Source: Cephalotrichum gorgonifer
Taxonomy: Eukaryota > Ascomycota > Sordariomycetes > Microascales > Microascaceae
Direction of reading: 5' to 3'
Assembly: GCA_900312665.1 (NCBI GenBank)
Contig: ONZQ02000004.1
Coordinates: 742,047 to 806,046 of the forward strand
Length of the DNA: 64,000 bases
The position numbers and the translations under genes are program-made. Positions 1 through 11,109 of the stretch are shown here, piece after piece. Under the pieces are notes generated by a model. It was not told where the DNA came from and did not search any database. It worked only from the letters and a program-made list of their open reading frames with translations. The first letter of the stretch is position 1. Each line of letters opens with the position of its first letter.

Positions 1-421
1 CCGATACGGGTCGCGTGTCTGCAGCGTATGCTGGCGGTACCCGTAAGCAGGGCGGGATCGTGATCGCGATCGCGATCGGGATCTATCGTGGCTAACAGAC
101 GCCGAGTCTGTCGGGTCGATATCGTCGTCGTCGTCGTATTCCCAATGGCCCTCCTCGTCGTAGCTGCTCGATTCTTCGTCGTGGCGCGAGGATTCCTCTT
201 CGCTGGAGCTCGGGTGCTGTTGTGGGCGCTGGTGGGTTGTGATACGGATACGACGGGTATTACTAGCACAGGTGTTAGTGGAGCGAGAGGAGGGGATCCG
301 ACAGAACGAATACAACGATAGGACCTCGGGACGGCGCACAGGGCGCGGGCGTAAAGATGTTCGTCGGGGCTAGAGGAAGGGCGGCTGGCGCGACAAGAAT
401 AACTACTTACTCGTACGACAT
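1..421 (-). CDS. RS-rich protein, N-terminal part, cut by the window edge
   Basis: Unrecognised gene running off the left edge. Model: exon 1 at 421-411 (11 nt, ATG TCG TAC GA), donor GTAAGT at 410, acceptor TGTGCTAG ending at 263, exon 2 from 262 to the edge. The reading then stays open for about 90 residues: it starts MSYDNTRRIRITTHQ, continues with a Ser/Glu stretch, an acidic stretch (EYDDDDDID) and an arginine-serine run (DRSRSRSRSRSRP) near residues 70-82. The biased composition, the clean splice signals and the absence of stops make it likely to be coding. Acidic and RS-rich segments are common in fungal RNA-binding or low-complexity nuclear proteins, but no domain is visible inside the window and no function is assigned. 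An alternative is a longer exon 2 starting further upstream, because the frame is open above position 262 as well. Confidence 0.55.
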
Positions 422-3400
422 TGGTAATATTGGGTATGACGCTACCTTTACTCACGACAATCCTGAGAGAGAGCCGGAGCAAAGGTACACGATAGAGAAG
501 TAAACACACGAAGCGAGAGACAGGGGTGACAGCTGCGGTAAAAGGCTGCCGTGTCGAAGACGTAGCCTGGGCGGGTTTGTTTTCCCCACCTGTCGAGGAG
601 CGGACTCGGTTGTGGCGGGTAAGTTGGCTCTAAAAACCAGGAGGAGGATAGGAACAAGTAGATGGGCGCGGGCAAGCGCTGCGCCGAGTGGGAAATTGAC
701 GGATGTTCTCGTAAGCGTTTGCCGATCCGGGCTAGTAGGGTAGGCTAGAGTGAGTGTGTGTGGGTGCGTGTCTCTCCTGTGTTGACTCTCTGCGTTGTTG
801 ACTCTCTCTTGTGTTGATTCCAAAAAAGGCGGGGGGAAATAGAGCCGGGTTTACGATGTGTGGAGTATACGACGAAGAGGGGTGGAATAGATCGAATATA
901 GGTTGATGTGCAATTGAGTTACTCGTAAAGCAAGTAACACGGTGTATTTGGCGGACAAATTTTTCGAAGGGCGGATCGGAGGGAAGGAGAATGGGTGCGT
1001 GGGTGCGTGGGTGCGTGGGTGTGAGTGTGTGTGTGTGTGTGTGTGCGTGTGGGAGAAGGAGGAGGCGGTTCCTTTAAACCATGCCGCTTACATGTGCGAG
1101 TGGTGCTCGTACTTGTATGGTGCAAGGTAAGGCAGTGCAAGTCCAATCCAGTCCAGTCCCTGCTGCTGCTGCTGTTGTTGCTGCTGCCGCTGAAGCGGAG
1201 GGCGGCGGTAGTGGGGAATACGGGAGTGGATGAGGCTGTTGGGCTCGAATGAGGGCGATTGGGTGCCAGAAGATGGGCGGTGGGTGGCGGTCGGTGTGCT
1301 AGTGTCTACTCGTACTCGTAGTGACTATCTCGCCGTGGATGGGCTAAGAGCACAGGTAGAAGAGGGCCCAGATGCCAGGTACTATCATACCCGGTACAAG
1401 GGGGGATTATGCCGCTGAAGGTAGGCCACAACTGTGGGCAGGGGTGGGGTTTCAGGCCAAGAGGGCTTCTTGTTGTGCACTACTACGTGTGTTCGAAAAG
1501 GGAGGCAAGATGCGGGGACACCGTAGTAAGGTAGTGCTGGAAGGTACTCGTGGTAGCGCGGTAGGGCGTAGGGCGGACGGCGTTGTACTGGTATGACTCG
1601 TCGGAGTAAGTCGTAACAGCTCGCTGGCGGATCGCTGACAGGTCGAGGAAAGTCGCTTGCAATTGGCGGCGATTGGGGCCCGAGTTCCCAAGTCAATGTC
1701 GGTACTTGCAGCGGACAGGCGGTACACAAGAACTAGGATCAAGGATCATGATACTGCCGACAATGCGACTCACGCGCGACGGAGGAAAGGGTGGTTTGAA
1801 TGATGAGAGGGAGGATAAGGGGAAAGCCTGTGGAAGTCAAATTGAAGATTCCACGAGCCAGATGTCAGAAGCAAAGAGGTGAGTGTTTCGGTACTGTCTC
1901 CTGCAGATCGCGGGACTCGAGCGTTCACAAGTGGCCCATTGAGGCGGCAGGTACGATGCGTGTGTCCATGTACATGTCCAAGTGCATGCCCTTCGTTGGC
2001 AACCGAACAAGCCCCAAGCCGTGGACGGAGTCGCGACACGGCAAACACCGTTAAAGGACTGGGAGAGCTCTCCGGTCAAGAATCAGTACGAGTATTTGTA
2101 GTAGATGGGTTTATCCGATGGCATATCACGAGATCAGTACATTTAAGAACGAGTCCTCGTCTGGAATGCGTGCAAGTATTGCACCATGGGAGGAAACAGA
2201 TGTGGGTGGGGGAGGTCAGGTGGTCAGGTGGATGCGGAAATAGAGAATCAGAGTCGAGAATCCTTGTAGCTTGGGAGCGGCCAATGCCGGGAACTTCCAA
2301 CCAGTCTCTCTTGAGTAGCATCGTGGCGCTTTGAAGACACCAGCATTGGTCTTCCGCCCCGCGCACCTTCCGCTTGAACTTGTAACCACCCCTCCCCCTT
2401 CTCTCCCCCCACTCATCTCCCAGACAAATCCAGGACCTGCAGCACCACAACAGAGACGGGGCCACATATCCACCACTCAGCACTTCAAGGTCATAGGGGA
2501 GTCAGTTCTAGGCAGCACTCACCTCGGGAGCCTTCATCATTGGATATATCCAGAACTGACTGATATGGTAAAAAAAAAAAATGTTACCATGTCCTATTCA
2601 GCCCGTCTCTGGGTCATCACAGGTTCAACAAGCAAGATCGTGAGTACTCGTGCCAAAATGTCGAATCTGCCAGGCACGGTTATCATTTATACTTGTACAG
2701 TGTGTGAGATATTATTACATGTATAGAATAAGCTGAGACAATTGCGGGCTACACACCTCCATATCCCACCCGGTGTATTGCATGTCTCACCCGATTTTTC
2801 GACCATCCGGTAGTTAGTACTGCGATATTGACAAGCATTGGTTCGGTTCCCTCTCTACGACTACATAGTAATTACACAACCTGCATGAAAACACATGGCC
2901 ATCCCCTAGGCAACAACGCGTTCGTCGCCAATTACATGACTCTTGAAGAAAGAGCTTGTTTGGTTTGGTCGTACGAGAGTACCATTACCGTCACTTGAAG
3001 ATGCAAAGGAGATCCGACCCAAAATACAGGGACAATGGCGTTTGTTTACTCCGCATTGTGATGTGCTGTGTCCTGCCGACACTTGTACTACTACTCCCGC
3101 CCCGGTCCCAGGAAAAGGAGCTAACTTGAGGTGCAAAGAGACGAACGACAAGCCGCACTATCGACTGACACCTCTCGATCGCTTGGCTTGTCGGTGAGGA
3201 AAGAACCGCGCCTCATGCAGCCCGAAGGCAGGACGAGAACTCCCTATGGAATTTTTTTTCTTTTTCTATCATCTACATGGAGTGCCCCCCATAGCCTCAA
3301 AAAGTCAAATCTTGGTGCCCGGCCAGTGGAGAGAGAGTCCTGATGCCCAATAGAGGGGCGAGCTCCATATCGCGCAGCGTCATTAGCAATCTCCTGTCGA

Positions 3401-3878
3401 TTTCCGAGACCTTCTCCCGTTGTCCGATGTGGTTTTTTTTTTCTACTTCTGGCGCCCAATGAAGGCCCGTAAGGCCCGGGTGGATCCTCGTAGGGCAGCC
3501 ATTACTGGTGCCATGTCAGCTCCGTATCGGTAGGCTGAGGCGGCGGTGGGTGATGTGTGCAGATACTCCTGCCCGCCCTCGTGTACCCCGAAACAGTATG
3601 CAAGTATTATTGGGCGGTTGTTTGGCTAGGTCATCACATGAGAGTACCTGGCGGCGGATTATGAAACGGAAGCTTGGCCAGTGAGAGGGACCGAGTTGGA
3701 CGCGCCTCATTGCGGCTATGCGATGTCAACCTGAAGGGTGAGACCAACTCGATATCGCAGAAAAGGGGATGCCGAGGAGTTAAACCCATCACCAGCACCC
3801 GCGCGGAACCTAAAAAATACTAACATAGCCACATGAAAGCGATACCATAGCCAACCTTCTCTTCTTATGCGACCCAGC
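422..3878. other. Gene-poor spacer with simple repeats
   Basis: No convincing gene was found in this 3.4 kb; the open frames are short, overlapping and lack domain-like composition. It contains a GGGTGCGT-type tract and a GT microsatellite (about 991-1052), a CTG/TTG triplet tract (about 1158-1192), and several copies of the ACTCGTA/ACTTGTA short motif (for example near 924, 1105, 1309, 2645, 2690 and 3085). A minus-strand frame around 1400-1740 is Tyr/Pro/Arg rich but has no recognisable ends. The last hundreds of bases should hold the 3' UTR of EMC2. Confidence 0.6.
991..1052. repeat. GGGTGCGT tandem tract followed by GT microsatellite
   Basis: About four units of GGGTGCGT (991-1020) lead directly into an uninterrupted (GT)n run ending in GCGTGTG. 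This is simple-sequence DNA and is probably length-variable between isolates. Confidence 0.9.
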
Positions 3879-5063
3879 CTATCTTACAACCTTCTCCTCA
3901 CCCTTGGAGAGCAGCTCCCGAGCCGCCGCCACCTCGGCCACATCGTAACCCTGCCACAGCGGATCTCCCGCCCCGTACCGTCGTACAATCTCCGCCAGCT
4001 TCTTCGTCGCCTGCTCGTTCAAGGCCTCAAGGGTCTGCTTCGGCGGAAGCACCAACCCGTCGTCGCCCGACTGCTTCGACGGCTTCAGCAGCTTCGGGTC
4101 GCTCAGCAACTTATCCGTAGCCTGCCACCCAAGTTAGCACAACCCAGTAGCCACCAACGCTGGATATAACGTGTTTCTTACCTGCTTGAGGCCGTAGTAG
4201 CCGCGCAGATAGTCGTCGCATAGCTCGATACTCCGGCAGAATCGCTTCACGGACTCTGCATAAAAGGTGTACGTAGCAGCGTCGGCGGAGGCGGCGGCTG
4301 CCATGAATAGCAGTTCCCCAAGCCGGGCTTGCATCTGCGGCAACTGTTAGAAACTAGATGCGCAAATCGCACAAGTATACGTATAGATATCCACGTACAT
4401 TCCAGGAGTTCGGCGACAGGACGAGAACCTCCTCCAACGCGTAGATCGCCTGGGCATACATCCCCTGGGCGAGGTATAAGTCGGACAACTCCGACCAAGC
4501 CTCCGCATCGGTGGGCGAGTATTCTAGCAGTCGAACCAGAGCCGATATGGCATCTGACGGCCGGCCAAGAGACTTCAAGAGGGCGACCCGACGTTTCGCG
4601 ATCGGCTGTACAACACAGACACCGTTAGTGACCTCATCAACACGATAAAAAAAAAGTAGGGCAATGTTGCGCTTACAATATTTGTCCCCGAATTCCCTAT
4701 GTCGATTAATACAGTCTCGTACCCCTTCAGTATCTCCTCGAGCTCGGCGTTATCCTTCGCTTGTGCTTCCCTCACGAGGCCCTTCAACGCCATTATCCTC
4801 TGGTTGTCGTCCCCAAACCTCAGAGCCAGCCGCGCCAGGATTTCCACCGCCGACCTATCGTCTTCTATCCTGAGGCATGCTAGAAGAAGGTTCTCGTAGA
4901 TTATCCATAGCTCCGTGTTCTCTGACGCGGTGAAGAGGGCGAGGAGCGGCGAGGTCTCAAAGGCTCGCGGGTTCTTGCGGAGGATACTCGGTGCTTGTTG
5001 TGCGAGCTCGAGGATTTCTTGGTTCGATAGGTGGGCCTGCGGGCGAAGGAGTGATGGCGCCAT
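3879..5063 (-). CDS. EMC2: ER membrane protein complex subunit 2 (EMC2)
   Basis: EMC2 is the cytosolic TPR scaffold of the ER membrane protein complex, which inserts tail-anchored and multi-pass proteins. Exons: 5063-4677, 4605-4399, 4334-4182 and 4121-3879, all phase 0, giving 329 aa, the usual family length. Family landmarks are the join NIPIAKRRVALLKSLG across intron 1, then SPTDAEAWSELSDLYLAQG (a TPR) and NSWNMQARLGELLF across intron 2. The introns are short (71, 64 and 60 nt) with GTAAGC, GTACGT and GTAAGA donors. The start ATG sits in CCATGG context. The gene is divergent from the TRM140-type gene 457 bp away. Identity rests on the TPR order and recalled family sequence; confidence is high. 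Confidence 0.9.
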
Positions 5064-5520
5064 GGCGGAGAGGACTTGATGGGGGTGCTTTCGGTCAGTG
5101 GCGTTCGGTCTGTCGTCGAGGTCGTTATCGTCGTCGGACTTGTGTCTCCCTAACAGGCCGCCGAGCTTGTGGAGACCATAGCTTCAAGCTCACAACGGGG
5201 TCCACCAGGTTCGTTGGTCCACGGGTTTCCGAAGTTGAGCCGAGACGTACCTGCCGCACCTGCACAGTATGGGAGAAAATTAATTCGACACTGGTCCTGA
5301 TGCCCCACTCCCCACGAAGCATAAAAGAGACGCAGGAAATTTTCTCCCAAGCGGTTTTCACTTTTTCCCTTTCCTTGCCAGAGCCATCTTCTGCGATCTC
5401 GAAATGTTCACACGCTTCGACGATCTGGCACTCGCGAACGGATAGTGCTACTTGTTCCGGAGTAAGAATTTCTTACTCTCCGTAGGCACATACTTATCCA
5501 AATCCGGTCGTCCTTTCGAC
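5064..5520. promoter_or_regulatory. Divergent promoter between EMC2 and TRM140-like gene
   Basis: 457 bp between two start codons facing apart, so both promoters must lie here or share it. A TTG-initiated upstream extension of the TRM140 frame is open from 5452, but the first ATG is at 5521. No clear TATA or named factor site was seen. Confidence 0.5.
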
Positions 5521-6759
5521 ATGACCGTGGTCAACGTTTCGCTCCCGTCCTCGGACCCGGCGAAAGCCGCAGACGAGGTCGCGGAGCAGGCCGCCGCTCT
5601 CTCCCTCAATGACGAGGGCAAGGGCAAGCCGCAAGACCTCCCGCCGCACAGGTCTCACGACCCGGACAAGAACCAGAAGCGATCTGATCCCTTCCAGTTC
5701 GGCAGTCGGTTCCTGGGCGAGAACGACGATGTCTTCGAGTTCAATGCGTGGGACCACGTAGAGACCGACGACACGTACAAGGAGTATGCCGAGGCTCAGA
5801 TTGAGAAGCAGCGCCAGGCGCCGGCGTCTGAGTTTGACAAGAGTGAGTTTTACTTCCCCTCCCGTTTTAGCACCAGTCCCCTCGATGTTATGATGATACC
5901 CATGCTATGCATAGTTCATCTGCAAACAAATAATTTGATGACAAACCTTTACCTTCTTTCGCTCCCATCTGAACATCAACCCAAATTCCACGATACGTTT
6001 CTTCATCTAGTTTGGGAACTACTTGATGCTAACATTTCGTGCTGTAAAGCTAGGTTCAATACTCATCCCGCAAAGTGGTGGGACCTGTTCTATAAGAACA
6101 ACTCGGCAAACTTTTTCAAGGACCGCAAGTGGCTGCAGCAGGAGTTCCCCATTCTCGGGGATGTGACTAAGGAGGACTACGGTCCTGCCGTGGTGCTAGA
6201 AATCGGCGCCGGCGCCGGCAACACGGCGTTCCCGCTCATTGCCAATAGCAAGAACCCGCACCTCAGGGTGCATGCTTGTGATTACTCTAAGAAGGCCGTG
6301 GACGTGATGCGTGGGCAGGAGGCCTACAACACCGAGGTCATGCAGGCGGACGTCTGGGACGTGACCAGCGACGAGCTGCCCCCGGGCCTCGAGGAGGGGT
6401 CCGTGGACGTCGCCGTCTTGATCTTCATCTTCTCGGCGCTCTCGCCGCGGGAGTGGGAGGTCGCCGTGAAGAACGTGCACCGCCTGCTGAAGCCGGGCGG
6501 GCACGTCTGCTTCCGGGACTATGGGCGAGGAGATCTCGCCCAGGTGCGGTTCAAGAAGAACCGGTTCCTCGAGGAGAACTTCTACTGCCGAGGTGACGGG
6601 ACGAGGGTCTACTTCTTCGAGGAGGACCAGCTGGCGCAGGTATGGTCGGACCACTTCAAGGTCGAGAACCTCGCCATGGATAGGAGGATGCTTGTCAACC
6701 GGGCGTCCCGTATCAAGATGTACCGGTGTTGGCTTCAAGGCCGGTTCACAAAGAAATAA
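5521..6759 (+). CDS. TRM140: tRNA(Thr/Ser) m3C32 methyltransferase, TRM140/METTL family
   Basis: Predicted SAM-dependent enzyme that 3-methylates C32 in the tRNA anticodon loop. Exons 5521-5842 and 6050-6759 give 343 aa. The acidic N-terminal part has NAWDHVETDD; exon 2 has THPAKWWDLFYKNN and FFKDRKWL, the SAM motif LEIGAGAGNTAFP, HACDYSKKAVDVM, DVAVLIFIFSALSP and LLKPGGHVCFRDYGRGD, all typical of this methyltransferase group. The intron (207 nt, donor GTGAGT, acceptor TGTAAAG) is a multiple of three and has no stop, so an unspliced reading is also open. Splicing is preferred because the retained segment is hydrophobic and unlike the family, whereas the joined reading gives DKTRFNTHPAKWWD. 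The yeast actin-binding N-terminal fusion of ABP140 is absent, as expected in filamentous fungi. Confidence 0.88.
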   Translation: MTVVNVSLPSSDPAKAADEVAEQAAALSLNDEGKGKPQDLPPHRSHDPDKNQKRSDPFQFGSRFLGENDDVFEFNAWDHVETDDTYKEYAEAQIEKQRQAPASEFDKSEFYFPSRFSTSPLDVMMIPMLCIVHLQTNNLMTNLYLLSLPSEHQPKFHDTFLHLVWELLDANISCCKARFNTHPAKWWDLFYKNNSANFFKDRKWLQQEFPILGDVTKEDYGPAVVLEIGAGAGNTAFPLIANSKNPHLRVHACDYSKKAVDVMRGQEAYNTEVMQADVWDVTSDELPPGLEEGSVDVAVLIFIFSALSPREWEVAVKNVHRLLKPGGHVCFRDYGRGDLAQVRFKKNRFLEENFYCRGDGTRVYFFEEDQLAQVWSDHFKVENLAMDRRMLVNRASRIKMYRCWLQGRFTKK

Positions 6760-6910
6760 AAAGCTTTACCTCCAAGTGTCTGTCATGAATATCACCCTTG
6801 AAGTCGAGTGAGATGTGTGGATATGCCGTTTCAGCTGTCTGTGATATATGTCTATGTGACGTGTAATCCAGTGCGGTTGTGAGGTCCCATGTCAAAGCAC
6901 GGGCGCTCAA

Positions 6911-8293
6911 CTAATACAGTAGAGCCTCCCTCAACGCCGCCCTGTCACTCTCCCCAAACCCGATCCCATCCAAGTACGCCTCCACGCCGCCGTGCGTAAC
7001 CACCAAGTGCTCCTCCACTCGCCGGATCATGTCCCCCGCCGTGACGCCCCAGTCGGGCGTAAGTCCGTACTTTGCAATCTCGGCCACGACGCCGGCGAGC
7101 TCCGGCTCGAGGGCGGCGTCCGTAAGGGCGTAGTCGTGCTCTATGGCGGCGCGCGGGACGCCGAGGGCCAGTAGGAGGAGGGCGGTGACGAGGCCGGTCC
7201 GATCTTTGCCCAGGGTGCAGTGGGAGAGGGCGGGCAGGTGCGACTTTGTCGTGAAGACGCGGAGGGCCTTGGTCGTTCTACATTAGTGTTTATTGCGCTT
7301 GGAGAACGTGGCTGGGTCTTAGAGGGAAATAGAAAGGGGGGGGGAGGGGGACCGGGGTGAGATACGGTTGCGAGGCCCTCCCCGGATTGGTCCAGGGTGA
7401 TGAGGCCCATGCCTACAAGGCCGCGGGGAACCATCACATCGTGGGCCATGACGCCAATAGCTTCATTGCGCCAGCCGAGGGTATACAGGAAGATCACGCG
7501 CCTAGAACGTAGTCTTGTCAACTTCTAGTCCGGGAGGAGAAAAAAGGTGGGGGAAGCACCACAACAACACGGGTGCGAGGCGGAACGAGAAACGTACAGG
7601 ATGCCCCACCAGGAGAGCTGCCAGAGGAGGAACCTCTCGAAGGCGTTTCCGGTGATGGAGACGTGGAAGTAGTGCTGCGTTACAAAGCCGGGCGTCGTGG
7701 AGAGGGTGGCTGGCGCGCTGGCACTGCGCTTGCTCGCCTCATTGAGCTTCTCGGTCCTGAGAGAGAGGGGAGGGAGGTGAAGTTGGTTATTTAGGGCTCA
7801 TCATCTGCGCAGAGTGCGAGAGGGCGAGGGGGGGAAGGGGGGGGGGGTAGGGGGCATCCCGGGACCGGGAGGTTTGGACTTGCTTTGTTCGAAGGTCGAT
7901 AACGGAGCGGAGGCCGATCTTTCGGAGGAGAAAGTCCTTGTCTTCAGGTGTGGCATCGTCTGTTCACCGTCCTGTAAGTGCTGTTGTCTCCAACGGGTGG
8001 CTTTGTGTTGGTCTCTCCTCCTCTCCGGCCATATGTAGTCAGGACTGTCTCACATACGGAGGATGGAATTCACGTACCTAACCCGGCTGACCGGTAAATG
8101 AGTCCTTCGCGGATGCGCCTACGGTGGGTGAAGGTTTCTCATTAGCTCTCATCACCTATGTCACTTACAGGTCGGGCGGAGGCTTTTTTTTCTCTTCTCT
8201 TTTCTTTTACCGTTCGCCGAGGAAGGAGTTGATGGTGGCCCCGACATCTCGGAAGTTTAGGACGCTCTGGAGCGTGTAAGTCGTGGGCTCCAT
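6911..8293 (-). CDS. Tyrosine/serine phosphatase-like protein (Y_phosphatase3 type)
   Basis: Six-exon model: 8293-8211, 8118-8078, 7959-7884, 7756-7598, 7501-7366 and 7267-6911, 283 aa. It begins MEPTTYTLQSVLNFRDVG, has GLIYRSAGLDDATPED and IGLRSVIDLRTK, then VMVPRGLVGMGL, and the catalytic loop HCTLGKDRTG (Cys182 nucleophile, Arg188) in the CX5R form of protein tyrosine phosphatases. This order (LNFRDVG, RSA, DLRT, PRGL, HCxxGKDRTG) is that of the fungal family with Y_phosphatase3 domains; the substrate is unknown. The third intron (7883-7757) appears to start with GC (GCAAGT) rather than GT; it is the junction that restores DLRTKTEKLNEA. Because the exons are small, each border is a prediction. 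The gene is convergent with the TRM140-like gene, 151 bp apart. Confidence 0.8.
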
Positions 8294-11109
8294 CCGAATG
8301 GGGGCGGGGGGCGTCTAATACGCCACAGACTCGGAGCCGACAAAGGCCGTGTTACCTCGCTACGAGTACTGACGAGAGCTGAGGTCGTGACACCGCTTGT
8401 GACGGGATAATTTTCCGTAGCCAGATACAAACTATTAGTGGGATCCATCCCGCAGCGGGATCTTACTTAAGCCCCTGCATAATTATACATACATATTTTG
8501 CGGGATGTCGCATAAAGTACTCTCACATGTGAAGTTTTATTAATAGTGCTTGAACGTGTCAACAGAGGAGTCCTCGAGGCTTTGTAAATGTACAGGGATT
8601 GATACGGGGGAGTCCTCTCTCCAGCGTTCCTCAGGAGGCCCGGACTCTCCCCAAGCTTTCCGGCCCTGATTTCCCGGACCTTGGGGTGCCGTGTCATTTG
8701 AAGTAAATGCAAGGGAAGGGCGTACGAGGAACAAAGTTTTTTTTATGGGTGTAGACTTAGTGTAAGGCTATACTTGTATAGCCGTAAAAAAAAAAAAGAA
8801 AGAAAGAATGGTCGGGGGTCCGATACGAGCTGCTCTCTGCAGCACATGTATTGCTGTGGCTGCCTCTTTATTCAATAGTTACGAGTAGTGGTTTGAGGGC
8901 GGCATCACCGACATGGTCTAATACATGGTTGGCTAGCTCAATTCTAGCTTGATATAGAACAAGTGTATATGTAGTTAATACCACACACACCAGGCACTTC
9001 CAGAGCTCAGGCCAGCGTCTCCAGTGCAGCAACTCCACACTCCACTGGGGCCTTCCTATCTGAGTTATTTTGGTCGATGACTCCGAGTAGAAACAAAGCT
9101 GTCTGGTCTGTGCAAGGAAGCCCCGAAGCTGGGAACCACTTAATGTAGAGCTTCGTTCTGTGGGGGTACGGGGCGCGATGGCCTAGTCATAGGTATATGT
9201 ACTCGTATATCCATTTCTACCTACACTAGCAAGCACTTCTGTCGTAGCTGGAAAACGGGGCGTCTATTGGCGCTTATGATCTGAAAAATATGCTACGTCC
9301 TTCCCCGTTCGTATTTTACTCGTATTAAAGGAGTATTATGCGGGCTGTGCGGTTGTCCGACGATGACAATGGGGGAGGTGCTCTCGGTGGCTTCGCTCCT
9401 CGCAGGTCACCTAAGCCAGATGTGGACGCAGACGCAGATGCATACACAAACGCAGACGAAAGCCGCAGCAAACAGCTCAATGTTAGAGGCTGGCCATGAC
9501 GTATTCAGCCAAGCCCCGTCTCTTTTTGTCGTTTGGTGCCACCTCCCATCCGCCGCTCCCCCCAATTATAGCTATTGCTCCACTCCCACTCCTACCTACC
9601 ACACTTGCCACCCGCCAAACTGCCATGCCCCAGAACAAGCACAAGAGGCGGCCCCGTTATTACGAGTCGTCTTTGCTTTGAACCCGCTGATCGACGACGG
9701 GTTCGTTCGGGTAGGGCACTCGAAGTTAAGTAATCGGTGCCGCCTTACGAGTTCGGAAGCGAACCCCGGATATCGACATTGGCGCCAACACTTGTATTGC
9801 TCCAGCGACGCAGTACTCCCGCCTCTCTCCCTTCGCCGAGAGCGCATTGTATTTGTTATGGCATGAACAGGCACAGGTAGGGAGGGTTGCGCTGCAGGAA
9901 TTGTGCTATTTTGGTGACCGGCGAAAGAGCAGGAGAGGGGCACGGCCCCACGCATCCATCACTTCAATCACTCCGAGTCGTCTCCGGTGACCTCAACCTC
10001 CAGGGGAAGGTAAGGGAAGGGGAGCAGCCTGGGTGGCGGGCGACCGCTGCATCTGGTGTTACTGGATGGTTCCCTGCGTAATCGCCCTCCTCCGTCCAAT
10101 ACACACTCACACATACTTGTACACATGCATCATGTACACACACCCCTCTTTCTCCCCCTTGACCCCCCCAATCTTGGGCCCCTCCTCGGCCCCCTCCTTA
10201 GCCCTCGTGAACTCAGCTGGTCCGGTATGGGAATATTCGCATATTGGCACATGTACCTGCGCGTGACACTCTTAGCTCCCTCCGGAGGACAAGCAAGCGC
10301 CACACCAAACATTCCTTTGCCGGCAGCTTCGCAGAAGCCGAGGGACTACTAGTAAAGAGTACTTGCGCTTGTACAAGTAGATCTACAAAGCGGTAAGTAC
10401 TAAGGGCGGAGTAAAGGTGGGGTGAGGGCGCGGGAGGGCCGGGTGCAACATACCTGTGTGGGTAGCAATACCTCATCCCCGTCCTTTCGGACTTAGTTAT
10501 GCGACGTCATAATACATCGTCCTCTCTCGCGGCTAACACGCCCGGGGTGTCCTTGATCGGTGAGGCGAGAGGTCGTCCATGATGATGATGATCTAGCGCC
10601 GCTTGAACCCGCACCGGCTGCACCTTTTTGGACCTGACCCCGGTTCTGGGATCCTACGAAGTAATACCAAGTAACCAAGAAGCAGGGGACGACATGGGCG
10701 CGTCCGCCGCCAACTCCGTCCGTCCCTCTCTCCACAAGTACAAGTATATGCGCCACGCCGCCATCGTGATCCCCAGCTCCATTGATTTTATTGTCATTTT
10801 TCCGTACCTGCTTGTATACTCGTACTTTGTACAAGTGGCGGCTCGCTTTTCTCATACAAGTATCGACGCTGCGTCATCCCTTCCGGGCTCCCCATTCCTT
10901 CTATTCTATGCTCATACTCCCGGGGACATTGTCGATTGTTGTTACATAGAACAAAAGCCGCGGAACCCCACCCCCGCATACTCCGTACTCCGTACCCCGG
11001 GCAATCCGTCGACCGTCGTACTCAACTCTTTCGCGAATGGAAGGAACCTCGATTATTAGGAGCACAAAGACGAAGAAGGGGACTCATCAATAGAAACCCC
11101 CGCGCCGCC
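8294..11109. other. Long divergent spacer, no gene recognised
   Basis: 2.8 kb between the phosphatase-like gene (-) and EIS1 (+). Open frames here (for example 9363-9866) have no domain-like content. The spacer carries many ACTCGTA/ACTTGTA-type motifs, a near-perfect dyad at 8766-8783, and a GAACCCG/CGGGTTC stem at 9680-9704. It should hold the promoters of both flanking genes and a long EIS1 leader. Confidence 0.55.
8766..8783. repeat. Short inverted repeat, 8-bp arms
   Basis: Arms GGCTATAC and GTATAGCC separated by TT. It contains the ACTTGTA core that recurs in other spacers of the window. Confidence 0.8.

Noticed and set aside
1385..1742. Minus-strand frames rich in Tyr, Pro and Arg
   Set aside because: Two overlapping frames with similar bias, no clear start, end or splice sites; may be a decayed gene but not supportable.
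7268..7286. Acceptor CTAATGTAG at 7278 for the last intron of the phosphatase-like gene
   Set aside because: It breaks the frame; the acceptor CCAAG ending at 7268 keeps phase and gives a protein of exactly the family spacing before HCTLGKDRTG.
9700..9770. Sequence with a 5S rRNA-like stretch (GAAGTTAAGTAATCGG) and a GAACCCG/CGGGTTC stem
   Set aside because: Only a short local likeness; the rest of a 5S or tRNA fold (A and C boxes, closing stem) is not visible.
9363..9866. 167-codon plus-strand open frame
   Set aside because: Thr/Gln/His-rich start and shifting composition, no domain, no splice partners, and several overlapping frames; reads as spacer.
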